Assembly (NCBI RefSeq): GCF_008808095.1
Contig: NZ_CP023396.1
Location: 558,001-622,000 of the forward strand
Direction: 5' to 3'
Length of the DNA: 64,000 nucleotides
Source: Pseudoalteromonas ruthenica
GTDB taxonomy: Bacteria; Pseudomonadota; Gammaproteobacteria; Enterobacterales; Alteromonadaceae
Part shown: positions 10,870-21,037 of the stretch, in pieces
How positions within the stretch are numbered: position 1 is the stretch's first letter
Layout: each line of letters starts with the position of its first letter
Notes under the pieces: generated by a model
Database searches by the model: none
What the model was told of the DNA's origin: nothing
The model's input: the letters and a program-made list of their open reading frames with translations, nothing else
Position numbers and translations under genes: made by a program

Positions 10870-11979
10870 TTATCCTAATGAAAGGTCAACATCAAAGAAA
10901 TCAGCTGCTTCTTCAGCAAATGATGAGTTTTGCTCACCTTGCGCGTCAGTCAGTGTTTGTGGATCGCATAAGAAGGTGATCTCAGTGGCTCGGCATAGCA
11001 TTTTTGCAGTGCGCACTTTTGCCCACGGGATGGCTAAACCGAGAGTACATAACACGGCAAGGGCATTGGTGAGAGTCAGTAAGGTGTAATCCACTATGCG
11101 TAAGTCGGATTTAAAACTGGCGATACCTTCGATCTCACTGCTATTGAGCAAGTGGTTACGAACATGAGTTTGATACACACCCATGTAAACGGCAAAAATA
11201 GCGGTATAGCCAACAACGAATAAGATGATTAATGCCACTGCGCTAATGGCGGTGAGCGATTGTTCAAACCCTTCAGGGTCCAGCATCATGGTTTGTAAAC
11301 TCAAACCAAATACGCCAGCGATAGTCATGACTATTACACCGACAATGGCACAGGCAACATAGGCCAAAATTACAGCCAAGTAATACTCACCGCCTTTGGT
11401 GTTCACAGTGATGGGTTTATCGGCATAGCTAATTTCGCTATGTAGGTATTTATCAATGCGCTTGAGTACGTAAGGCAGCAACAAATAAAGCGTGAATACA
11501 CTTACGATAGGCAACACGATAAAATTCAAAAATGCATCGCCATAGTTACCGTTAAACGCAAAGCGTACATTGCGATAGCGACTCATGCGCATATTAAAAC
11601 GCATGCCTTGATTGACCATCCACGGCATTAAAAATAGCAATCCGAACACCGCTAAAACACCGAGAATAGGCACAAATTGAGTACAAAACATATAAATAAC
11701 AAATAAAATAAAGGCGAGAATGCGGCCTTTTAAAATTTGTATAGGCGATGCAAGGTAATCAAAACGGTGACCATCAAGCTGGGTGTGACCATAAAAATAG
11801 CGATAAGTGCGCACTTTGGCCCAAGCGGAGTATATGCCTAGCGTCAACAACGTGAGCACGATGTTAACGATCCAAATTGAGAAAAACTCTTTCCCGGAGC
11901 CGGAAAATTCTACGCGCCGAGAGTAGGCTTCAAACTCTTGCGAGCGCGCGGATGGGGTGGGGGTAGTATCTAAGTCCAT
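10870..11979 (-). CDS. DUF898 family membrane protein (YjgN-like)
   Basis: This 369-residue inner-membrane protein has the DUF898 pattern twice: WIVNIVLTLLTLGIYSAWAKVRTYRYFY near residue 35 and LTNALAVLCTLGLAIPWAKVRTAKM near 310, with the repeated IYSAWAKVRT / IPWAKVRT motif after a helix. Between them are five or six hydrophobic helices. It is the first gene of a three-gene minus-strand operon with an M48 peptidase and a large membrane protein. YjgN and its relatives have no established function. Confidence 0.85.
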   Translation of the reverse strand: MDLDTTPTPSARSQEFEAYSRRVEFSGSGKEFFSIWIVNIVLTLLTLGIYSAWAKVRTYRYFYGHTQLDGHRFDYLASPIQILKGRILAFILFVIYMFCTQFVPILGVLAVFGLLFLMPWMVNQGMRFNMRMSRYRNVRFAFNGNYGDAFLNFIVLPIVSVFTLYLLLPYVLKRIDKYLHSEISYADKPITVNTKGGEYYLAVILAYVACAIVGVIVMTIAGVFGLSLQTMMLDPEGFEQSLTAISAVALIILFVVGYTAIFAVYMGVYQTHVRNHLLNSSEIEGIASFKSDLRIVDYTLLTLTNALAVLCTLGLAIPWAKVRTAKMLCRATEITFLCDPQTLTDAQGEQNSSFAEEAADFFDVDLSLG

Positions 11980-12139
11980 TTAAACGTCCATAAGTCCTAA
12001 GTAAATTTAAGAGCGTTAATTTAGCGTTAAGCTTAAAATATTGCAACCTGTGCAATGCAACCTTTGATCAGGGCTCCGCTTTATGCTCGCGCATGTGTAT
12101 AATCGCGACTATTGTCTAGGGGAATGACGAAGGCACTGT

Positions 12140-12883
12140 ATGCTGTCCAAAAACCAACAAAAATATTTGCGCCAGTTAGGGCAAAAGAAATATCGCCGTC
12201 AACATCATATGTTTTTAGTACAAGGGGCGAAAAACGTCCTTGAGCTATTGCAAAGCGACCATGATATTGACAGTGTCTTTGCCAGCGAAAGTTTTTTAGC
12301 GCAGCATCACCAACTGCTGGGCTCTCGTCTCGATGCCCGCCATATTCACCAAAGCGATGAGGGGAGTCTCTCGAAAGTCAGTACGCTGGTGACCAATAAC
12401 GAGGTTATTGCTGTTGCACCTATGCGCGATGTCACTATTCAGGAAACACCTTGGCAATTGGCCCTTGATGGTGTTAGCGACCCTGGCAACTTAGGCACCC
12501 TGATCCGTTTAGCGGATTGGTATGGCTTTTCGCAGATTTTACTTTCACCGAATTGTGCCGACCCATACAACCCTAAGGTGATCAGTGCCACTATGGGTTC
12601 ATTTACGCGTGTGTCGTGCGCCACAGTTGATTTACCTGAGTACCTGCAACAGCTTGATAAACCTGTTTACGGTGCATTTCTAGGTGGCACTAACGTGCAC
12701 CATGTCGAATTTGCTCAGCAAGGGGTGCTCGTTATGGGCAGTGAGTCTCATGGTATCAGTGAGGCGGTGGGTCAAGCTATCACAGAACGCATTACCATTA
12801 ACGGGTACGGCGGGGCAGAGTCGCTGAATGTGGCTATTGCCAGTGGCATAATTTTAGATAATATAAAGCGTTGTAGCGGTTAG
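12140..12883 (+). CDS. TrmH/SpoU-family RNA 2'-O-methyltransferase
   Basis: This 247-residue protein begins with a small substrate-binding domain (residues ~1-95; MLSKNQQKYLRQLGQKKYR...FLVQGAKNVLELL) followed by a knotted SPOUT domain. The three SPOUT motifs are visible: LDGVSDPGNLGTLIRLADW near 110, VLVMGSESHGIS near 200, and GGAESLNVAIASGIIL near 224. These are typical of TrmH-like enzymes that methylate the ribose of rRNA or tRNA; the target nucleotide cannot be told from sequence. It precedes smc by 42 nt. Confidence 0.88.
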   Translation: MLSKNQQKYLRQLGQKKYRRQHHMFLVQGAKNVLELLQSDHDIDSVFASESFLAQHHQLLGSRLDARHIHQSDEGSLSKVSTLVTNNEVIAVAPMRDVTIQETPWQLALDGVSDPGNLGTLIRLADWYGFSQILLSPNCADPYNPKVISATMGSFTRVSCATVDLPEYLQQLDKPVYGAFLGGTNVHHVEFAQQGVLVMGSESHGISEAVGQAITERITINGYGGAESLNVAIASGIILDNIKRCSG

Positions 12884-12925
12884 GCCGCAGCCACCAAACA
12901 TAAAATCATAATAACTGGGGCATCA

Positions 12926-15900
12926 ATGCGCTTAAGCAGCATTAAGCTGGCGGGGTTTAAGTCCTTCGTCGAGGCAACAAAAATACCTTTTCCCGACGCC
13001 ATGACCTGTGTCGTCGGTCCTAACGGCTGTGGCAAATCGAATGTGATTGATGCCGTGCGTTGGGTGTTAGGAGAAAGCTCGGCAAAGAATTTACGTGGCG
13101 ACGCGATGAGCGACGTTATTTTTAATGGTGCAGCCACCCGAAAGCCGGTCTCCCAAGCCGCCGTTGAACTCATTTTTGATAACACCCAAGGGCGTTTGCC
13201 CGGCACTATGGCATCACGTAACCAAGTAGCCATTAAGCGTGTTGTTACCCGCGATGGTCAATCCCTGTATTACCTCAATGGCAGTAAATGTCGCAAGCGA
13301 GATATTACCGATATTTTCCTTGGCACCGGCTTGGGCCCACGCAGTTACGCCATTATCGAGCAAGGGATGATTTCTCGGCTTATCGAAAGTAAACCTCATG
13401 AGCTGCGGGTGTTTATCGAAGAAGCCGCTGGCGTGTCGAAATACAAAGAGCGCCGCAGAGAGACACAGACCCGCATTCGCAGCACCCGCGAAAACCTTGA
13501 GCGCTTGCTTGATGTGCGTAGTGAACTGCAAGCTCAACTCGATAAACTTGATACTCAGGCGCAGCAAGCCCAGCAATACCGTGAACTCAAAGCCCGGCAA
13601 CGACAGCTAAAAAGTGAACTGGCGGTGTTGAAATGGCAAAAACTGCATGCCCAGCAACTGGAAAAATCGCAACAACTCGCGCAGTTAAAAGAGCAGCTCA
13701 CCTTTATTAAAGAAGCACACAGTGGTGAGCAAGATGTACTCAGCGCCTATCAACAGCAAGTTGATGATACCCAGCACGCTTTAGCCGCTGCACAGCAACA
13801 GCAGTTCCAAACCGATAATCAGTTGGCGCGAGTCGAGCAGCAACATATTCATAGCAAACAGCAGCTGCAGCAGTTGCATGCAACATTGCAGCAAAGTGAT
13901 GAAAAGCACCAAGCGCTGGTGGTTGATAAGCGCCAGCAAAACGACGCGGTGGCGCAAAAACAGCAAGAGTTAGCGCAGGTGCGTGAACAGTTGGAATTAC
14001 TGCAAGCACAAGCAGAGCAGTTAACTGAGCAGCACCTTGTCGCGCAAGAACAATTTGAGCAACTGCAAAACCAGCAACATCAACAGCGTGAGCAGCTGTA
14101 CCAAAACCAGCAGCAAGTCCAACAAAGCCAGCATGAGTTGCACGCACTGAGCGCGGAGCAACGAAGTAACACTGAGCAACTGCAAGAAGTGCAAGAGCAA
14201 CTCAAGGCGCACCACGAGCAACCTATTAATCAACAGCTGCAAGATAGTGAAGCTGAGGTCAAAACCTTGACCACCCAGTTAGCCAGTGCCAAAAGTGAGC
14301 AGCAGCGTGTCGAAAAGCAATTAACTGCGGCGCAACAGGCCTATCAACAGGGCAAAAACGAATATCAACAACACCAAGATCAAGCGCGTCAACTGAGTGC
14401 CAAACAACAAGCGATGGCGGAGTTGCTCGCACAGCACCAAGAGCAACAAAGTTTACTGTTTCAGCTCGAGGTGCAAAGCGGTTATGAAGCGATAATTGAG
14501 GCGGCACTGATGCAGTTACAGCATTTGCAGTTAACTGAGCAGCGCCAGGGGAGTTGGCTACAGCCCACCGAGCACCAGGTTAAAGCCGAGGCCGTCAGTG
14601 CGTTTATCCAGCAAGGCGAGTACCCGGACCTGCTTGACCGTATCGCTTATGTCGAAAATGGTGATGTTACGCTGTTGGCAGATGACTATTGGTTTGCGGT
14701 GGTTGACAGCCAAGGTACATTGCATGGTCGTCATTGGGCACTCGAAAATGAGCAAGCACAACAAGGCATCTTAGCTAAGCGTCAGCAACTGGCGCAACTT
14801 GATAGCCAGCTTGAGAGTGCACAGCGACAGCAACAACAAAGTGAGCAATATCTACAACAGCTGCATGAGGAGCGAGGGCAGTATACGCAGCAACTGGACA
14901 ATAGTAAGAAGCAAGTGCATGAGCTTTCACGTAGCCATGCCAGCATGCAAACCCGTTTAGAATTATTGCGCGAGCAGCAACAACAATGGCAACAGCAACA
15001 ACAACGCCTCAGTGAAAAACAACAAGCGTTGATGACCCGAGACCGTGAGCTTCAAGATAAGTATGCACTTACTGATGAGCAGTTCCAGCAGGCACAGGAA
15101 CTGTTGGAACAAGCGCAGCAGCACAATGAGCAATTGCAGGGTCAGTACGAGCAGGGTCAACAGCACCTGCGCCAATGCGAGCAGCAGTTGCGGGAGCATC
15201 AAGCTCGAGTCGCAGATATGCGTCTTAGCGCAGAGCGTCAGCAAAGTGAGTTGTCCCTCAGTGAGAATAAGCTGGCACACATCGACAATGAGTTAAGCCG
15301 CTTGGCGTTAACGGTGGAGCAGGCTCAGGAGCAGCAGCAAGCGCTGGAGCAGCCGCTTGAGCAAATGGCCGAGCAAATTGAAACCTTGTTGCAGGAAAAA
15401 GAGCGCCTGAGCGAGCAGCAGGTTGATTTGCGCCATCAGCTTGATTCAGTACAGCAAAACTATGAGCAAAATAAGTCACGCTTAGCCCAAGGTGAGCAGC
15501 AGCGTGAGCAATTGCAAGAGCAGATTCAGCAGGCGCTATTAGCGGATCAAACCCTGACACTGAAAGCGCAGCAGGCGCTAGCACCATTAGAAGAGCTCAA
15601 AGTCACGCTCAAAGAGGTACTCGAAAGCCTTGATGACGATGCCGCAGTGGGTCGCTGGCAAGCGCAACTCACGCAAATTGATAAGCAGTTAGACACGCTT
15701 GGCGCTGTTAACCTGGCGGCGATTGATGAGTTTGCCAGTGCCAAGCAGCGCAAAGCTTACCTTGATGAGCAGCTACAAGATTTAACCGATGCCTTGGAGA
15801 TTTTAGAGTCGGCGATTGCTAAAATTGACCGCCAGACCAAAGCGCAATTTAAAAGTACCTTTGATCAGATCAATGACGATCTCAAAGAGTTGTTCCCCAA

Positions 15901-16315
15901 GGTCTTTGGCGGCGGCTCAGCCTATTTGGAATTAACCAGCGATGATTTGCTGGAAAGCGGGGTCGCTATTATGGCTCGTCCGCCAGGCAAGAAAAATTCA
16001 ACGATCCATTTGCTAAGTGGTGGAGAAAAAGCGCTGACCGCATTATCATTGGTGTTTTCAATATTCAGGCTCAATCCAGCCCCGTTTTGTATGCTTGATG
16101 AGGTGGATGCACCTCTGGATGATGCCAATGTCGGTCGTTTTTGTCGTTTGGTCGAGGAAATGTCGCAAACAGTGCAGTTTATTTATATAAGTCATAACAA
16201 AATAGCCATGGAGATGGCAGGGCGTTTAACCGGCGTGACCATGGCTGAGCCTGGTGTGTCGCGTATGGTTGCGGTGGATATTGAGCAAGCAGTGGAAATG
16301 GCTCAAGCCAGTTAA
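12926..16315 (+). CDS. smc: Chromosome segregation ATPase SMC
   Basis: SMC dimers with ScpA/ScpB organise and segregate the chromosome. The 1129-residue protein has all ABC-type elements: Walker A GPNGCGKSN near 31-39, a long coiled coil to about 510, a hinge region about 515-640, a second coiled coil, the signature LLSGGEKALTALSL near 1030, and Walker B FCMLDEVDAPLDD near 1055. The coils are unusually rich in Gln. Many gammaproteobacteria use MukBEF instead, so this marks a lineage with SMC. The smc-zipA-ligA order is conserved in Alteromonadales. scpA and scpB are not in the window. Confidence 0.95.
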   Translation: MRLSSIKLAGFKSFVEATKIPFPDAMTCVVGPNGCGKSNVIDAVRWVLGESSAKNLRGDAMSDVIFNGAATRKPVSQAAVELIFDNTQGRLPGTMASRNQVAIKRVVTRDGQSLYYLNGSKCRKRDITDIFLGTGLGPRSYAIIEQGMISRLIESKPHELRVFIEEAAGVSKYKERRRETQTRIRSTRENLERLLDVRSELQAQLDKLDTQAQQAQQYRELKARQRQLKSELAVLKWQKLHAQQLEKSQQLAQLKEQLTFIKEAHSGEQDVLSAYQQQVDDTQHALAAAQQQQFQTDNQLARVEQQHIHSKQQLQQLHATLQQSDEKHQALVVDKRQQNDAVAQKQQELAQVREQLELLQAQAEQLTEQHLVAQEQFEQLQNQQHQQREQLYQNQQQVQQSQHELHALSAEQRSNTEQLQEVQEQLKAHHEQPINQQLQDSEAEVKTLTTQLASAKSEQQRVEKQLTAAQQAYQQGKNEYQQHQDQARQLSAKQQAMAELLAQHQEQQSLLFQLEVQSGYEAIIEAALMQLQHLQLTEQRQGSWLQPTEHQVKAEAVSAFIQQGEYPDLLDRIAYVENGDVTLLADDYWFAVVDSQGTLHGRHWALENEQAQQGILAKRQQLAQLDSQLESAQRQQQQSEQYLQQLHEERGQYTQQLDNSKKQVHELSRSHASMQTRLELLREQQQQWQQQQQRLSEKQQALMTRDRELQDKYALTDEQFQQAQELLEQAQQHNEQLQGQYEQGQQHLRQCEQQLREHQARVADMRLSAERQQSELSLSENKLAHIDNELSRLALTVEQAQEQQQALEQPLEQMAEQIETLLQEKERLSEQQVDLRHQLDSVQQNYEQNKSRLAQGEQQREQLQEQIQQALLADQTLTLKAQQALAPLEELKVTLKEVLESLDDDAAVGRWQAQLTQIDKQLDTLGAVNLAAIDEFASAKQRKAYLDEQLQDLTDALEILESAIAKIDRQTKAQFKSTFDQINDDLKELFPKVFGGGSAYLELTSDDLLESGVAIMARPPGKKNSTIHLLSGGEKALTALSLVFSIFRLNPAPFCMLDEVDAPLDDANVGRFCRLVEEMSQTVQFIYISHNKIAMEMAGRLTGVTMAEPGVSRMVAVDIEQAVEMAQAS

Positions 16316-16345
16316 GTTAAACAAACACAGAATAAAGGTGAGGGG

Positions 16346-17086
16346 ATGGCCGAAAATCTCAGATGGGTATTAATTTTAATCAGTGCAGTGGTCATTGGTG
16401 GTTTGCTAGTTCATGGCTTGTGGTCAGTACGCAAACGCTCTCAAGCAGTCGAGAACAAACCAGCTAAAGCTAAACCACAGCCAAAGGCAGAGCCCCATGA
16501 ACCGCACAACACGCAAGACACGGTGAGTCGTTCTGAACCTGAGCCAGCATCAGTGCAGCATGACGAGCCCAGCTTTGGTGCTATCGACGATGAACCAAGC
16601 ATTGGCGAAATTAACATTGATGACGAGCCCGCAACGGCGCGTGAAGAAACTGAAGCGAATAGTGACAGCGAGCAGCCAGCAGAAGATTTTGTGATCATTC
16701 ACGTGCATATGCCTGAAGGGCTGCAAATGCAAGGGGCTAAGTTATTACCCTTAGTGCTGACCTTAGGGTTTAAGTATTCCGACGATGGCTTTTTCCACCG
16801 TCACGAGCAAGCCAGCGGTCAGGGCCCGGTGTTGTTCCGTATGGTTAACATGTACAACCCAGGCACGTTTGACGTCGACAATATGGAGCAGTTCAGCACT
16901 GCAGGCGTGAGCTTATTTATGACTTTGCCTAACGATGGTGAAGCCATGGCCACCTTTAATATGTTGCACAGCGCGGCAAAGAAAGTGGCAGATGAGTTTG
17001 GCGCTGAGTTATTAGATCATAACCGCCAGCCACTGAGCGTCAGCACCGTGCGTGAATACGTCGAAAAAGTACGTGAATACGCTTAA
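16346..17086 (+). CDS. zipA: Cell division protein ZipA
   Basis: ZipA anchors the FtsZ ring to the inner membrane. The 246-residue protein has an N-terminal membrane helix (about residues 4-24), a charged, Pro- and Glu-rich linker (25-110) and a C-terminal FtsZ-binding domain (about 112-246) with VIIHVHMPEGLQMQG, FKYSDDGFFHRHE and VSLFMTLPNDGEAMATFNML. It starts 30 nt after smc with a GGTGAGGGG ribosome site and ends before a terminator that separates it from ligA. Confidence 0.94.
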   Translation: MAENLRWVLILISAVVIGGLLVHGLWSVRKRSQAVENKPAKAKPQPKAEPHEPHNTQDTVSRSEPEPASVQHDEPSFGAIDDEPSIGEINIDDEPATAREETEANSDSEQPAEDFVIIHVHMPEGLQMQGAKLLPLVLTLGFKYSDDGFFHRHEQASGQGPVLFRMVNMYNPGTFDVDNMEQFSTAGVSLFMTLPNDGEAMATFNMLHSAAKKVADEFGAELLDHNRQPLSVSTVREYVEKVREYA

Positions 17087-17101
17087 TATCACATTCTGTA
17101 A

Positions 17102-19168
<2,067 letters not shown>

Positions 19169-19169
19169 T

Positions 19170-19514
19170 ATGAGTGACTTCAGTAACTGGCTGAAATCAG
19201 GCCTTTATCAACTGGGACAATGGCTATCGCCTTATCTTGGTGATATTGCCTTGGTGTTTGTAGTGTGCATTATCGGCCTGTATGCCGCTGATGTGATCAA
19301 GGCGGTGAAAAAAGTAGTTGCTGCGAAGCACTTTATGCTGCGCACCTTAGTGTTTGTGCTGGTGAGTGCATTCGGCTTGGGAGCGCTTACGCTGTGGGTA
19401 AGTCCTCTGATCGCTAAATTATTGATGCTCTTTGGCAGCACTTATCTGCCACTGACGGTACTGGTGGCGTTTATATTGGTGGGTTTGTTAGCCGATAGGA
19501 AGTCGCAGCTGTGA
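19170..19514 (+). CDS. DUF3392-like small membrane protein
   Basis: A 114-residue protein with three predicted membrane helices (about 22-40, 57-80 and 88-108). The N-terminal GQWLSPYLGDIAL and the central FMLRTLVFVLVSAFGLGALTLW resemble the DUF3392 family found in Vibrio, Shewanella and Pseudoalteromonas. The ATG at 19170, 1 nt after the ligA stop, is preferred to the overlapping ATG at 19158. No function is known; the context of three consecutive small membrane proteins gives no clear hint. Confidence 0.65.
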   Translation: MSDFSNWLKSGLYQLGQWLSPYLGDIALVFVVCIIGLYAADVIKAVKKVVAAKHFMLRTLVFVLVSAFGLGALTLWVSPLIAKLLMLFGSTYLPLTVLVAFILVGLLADRKSQL

Positions 19515-20008
19515 ATCGCTATGGCCCCGAGTACTGGGATAAACACGGTGCTTATCGCACCCCTATAGGCTTTACTTTGTCCCTACTGGTGCTGCTTCGG
19601 GCTTATCTAATTTGGGCGTTTGCAGCGATTTCGCGACGCCCCGAGCTTGATTTAGTCGCCTTGGTATACCAACAAAAACGTGACTTCTTTATTGCCTTAG
19701 GGATTGGTGCCATTGCCTTAGTCCCTGCGGTGCTTTACTCATTGCGCCGACCTAGCTCGAGCCTGAAACTCAAACCCCTATGGCGGTTTATGCGTTGGCC
19801 GTTATTAGTGTGCGCGATATTGGATTTTACTTGGATCATGCTTCAAGCCGCTCAGCAGTATTATCAGTTCTCCCTCCATTTAGCCCTACAGGGAGTCATG
19901 GTTGCGTGGGTCATACTGTATTTATTGCGTAGTCGCTACCTCAAAGTCTTTTTCGCTGACTGGCCGGATGAACTGGAAAGCAAAAAAGACGGTGCAGATA
20001 AGCGCTAA
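19511..20008 (+). CDS. DUF2919 family membrane protein
   Basis: This 165-residue protein uses a GTG start that overlaps the preceding TGA (GTGA), implying translational coupling. It has four predicted membrane segments. The opening YGPEYWDKHGAYRTPIGF and the hydrophobic pattern match the DUF2919 (YfeZ-like) family of inner-membrane proteins without known function. It is between the DUF3392-like gene and another small membrane protein gene. Confidence 0.7.
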   Translation: MNRYGPEYWDKHGAYRTPIGFTLSLLVLLRAYLIWAFAAISRRPELDLVALVYQQKRDFFIALGIGAIALVPAVLYSLRRPSSSLKLKPLWRFMRWPLLVCAILDFTWIMLQAAQQYYQFSLHLALQGVMVAWVILYLLRSRYLKVFFADWPDELESKKDGADKR

Positions 20009-20012
20009 CCAG

Positions 20013-20456
20013 ATGAAGGTCGTCAACGCCGCCCGAGCTGTGGATGTAATGCTTGCTAAATACACCTTATTGGCTCTACCCGTGGTGGCGTTAATTATGT
20101 TTTTGACCTTATCTTGGCCTTGGTTAACACTGATCATCGGGGGTGGCTACTTGGTGGCGCTAAGCTCAAGCTTTTATCGGCTCACGGCGCTGTTCAGGAC
20201 GCGCAACCCCATTAGCAATTTTATTCATCGTCAGCAGGGTCAACTCAGAGTGTGCTCACTAGCAGGAGTTTATGATCTCCATGGCCCGTGGCAGAGTATT
20301 CCCTTACATAATATCAGACACATTAGGGTGTACGACCATCGAATATGCATTGTCACTAGCAATAGCGAGTGTGAGCTGAGTTTAGTCGCTACGCGTGACG
20401 CGCTATTGGCATACATGCGCGCTATTATGGCCGATACACAGGTCGATATTACATAG
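20013..20456 (+). CDS. Hypothetical membrane protein with PH-like C-terminal part
   Basis: I do not recognise a family. From the ATG at 20013, 4 nt after the previous stop, the product is 147 residues. Two adjacent hydrophobic helices (about residues 14-32 and 36-52) are followed by a soluble region with beta-strand pattern (GQLRVCSLAGVYDLHGPWQSIPLHNIRHIRVYDHRI, in part), resembling the small membrane-bound PH-like proteins. No strong ribosome site is visible, consistent with coupling to the upstream gene. Longer starts in this frame run inside the DUF2919 gene and are unlikely. Confidence 0.55.
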   Translation: MKVVNAARAVDVMLAKYTLLALPVVALIMFLTLSWPWLTLIIGGGYLVALSSSFYRLTALFRTRNPISNFIHRQQGQLRVCSLAGVYDLHGPWQSIPLHNIRHIRVYDHRICIVTSNSECELSLVATRDALLAYMRAIMADTQVDIT

Positions 20457-20553
20457 CTCATGTGGCTAAGCAGTGGCCCTAAAAGCAGCCTCGCTGTGGC
20501 GTTAGCTTTGCTGTTCTATCATCTTAAGGCATTATCAAATTTAAGGAGTGTTT

Positions 20554-21000
20554 ATGCTTAATTGGCAAGACATCATGCGTATGAGTGAAAAAGGCAATCC
20601 CGAGCCTCCTTATCGTGTGGAAAAAAGCGATGAACAGTGGCGGCAGCAACTCAGTGACGAAGCGTTTTATGTGACTCGCCAAAAAGGCACTGAACGTCCA
20701 TATAGTAGCGATTCATGTACGCTTTTTGAGCCAGGGCGTTACCTTTGTGTGTGCTGCGATAACGTTTTATTCGCCGGTGATGAGAAATTCGACAGCGGCA
20801 GCGGTTGGCCTTCTTTTACGCAACCTGCACAAGCCAATGCTATCGCCTACATCAGTGATAGTAGCCATGGGATGCAGCGGATTGAAGCGGTGTGCAATGT
20901 GTGTGATGCACATTTGGGGCATGTGTTCCCGGATGGCCCGCCACCGTCTCACCTGCGCTACTGTATTAACGCAGTGGCCATTTATAAAGGCGAGGATTAA
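20554..21000 (+). CDS. msrB: Peptide methionine (R)-S-oxide reductase
   Basis: MsrB reduces methionine-R-sulfoxide in proteins, repairing oxidative damage in the cytoplasm. The 148-residue protein carries the zinc-binding Cys pairs (CVCC near 64, CNVC near 112), the conserved FDSGSGWPSFT and HLGHVFPDGP motifs, and the catalytic Cys in RYCINAVAI near 137. TAAGGAG at 20541-20547 sits correctly before the ATG at 20554, so the in-frame GTG at 20548 is not the start. Confidence 0.95.
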   Translation: MLNWQDIMRMSEKGNPEPPYRVEKSDEQWRQQLSDEAFYVTRQKGTERPYSSDSCTLFEPGRYLCVCCDNVLFAGDEKFDSGSGWPSFTQPAQANAIAYISDSSHGMQRIEAVCNVCDAHLGHVFPDGPPPSHLRYCINAVAIYKGED

Positions 21001-21008
21001 AGGAGTAC

Positions 21009-21028
21009 GGGGCGAGCGCTCTCGCCCC
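21009..21028. terminator. Hairpin between msrB and the DUF885 gene, no U-tract
   Basis: An 8-bp perfect stem GGGGCGAG/CTCGCCCC with a CGCT loop lies between convergent genes. Neither strand has a T run after it, so intrinsic termination is uncertain; it may simply protect 3' ends. Confidence 0.45.
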
Positions 21029-21037
21029 ATGCAAAGG

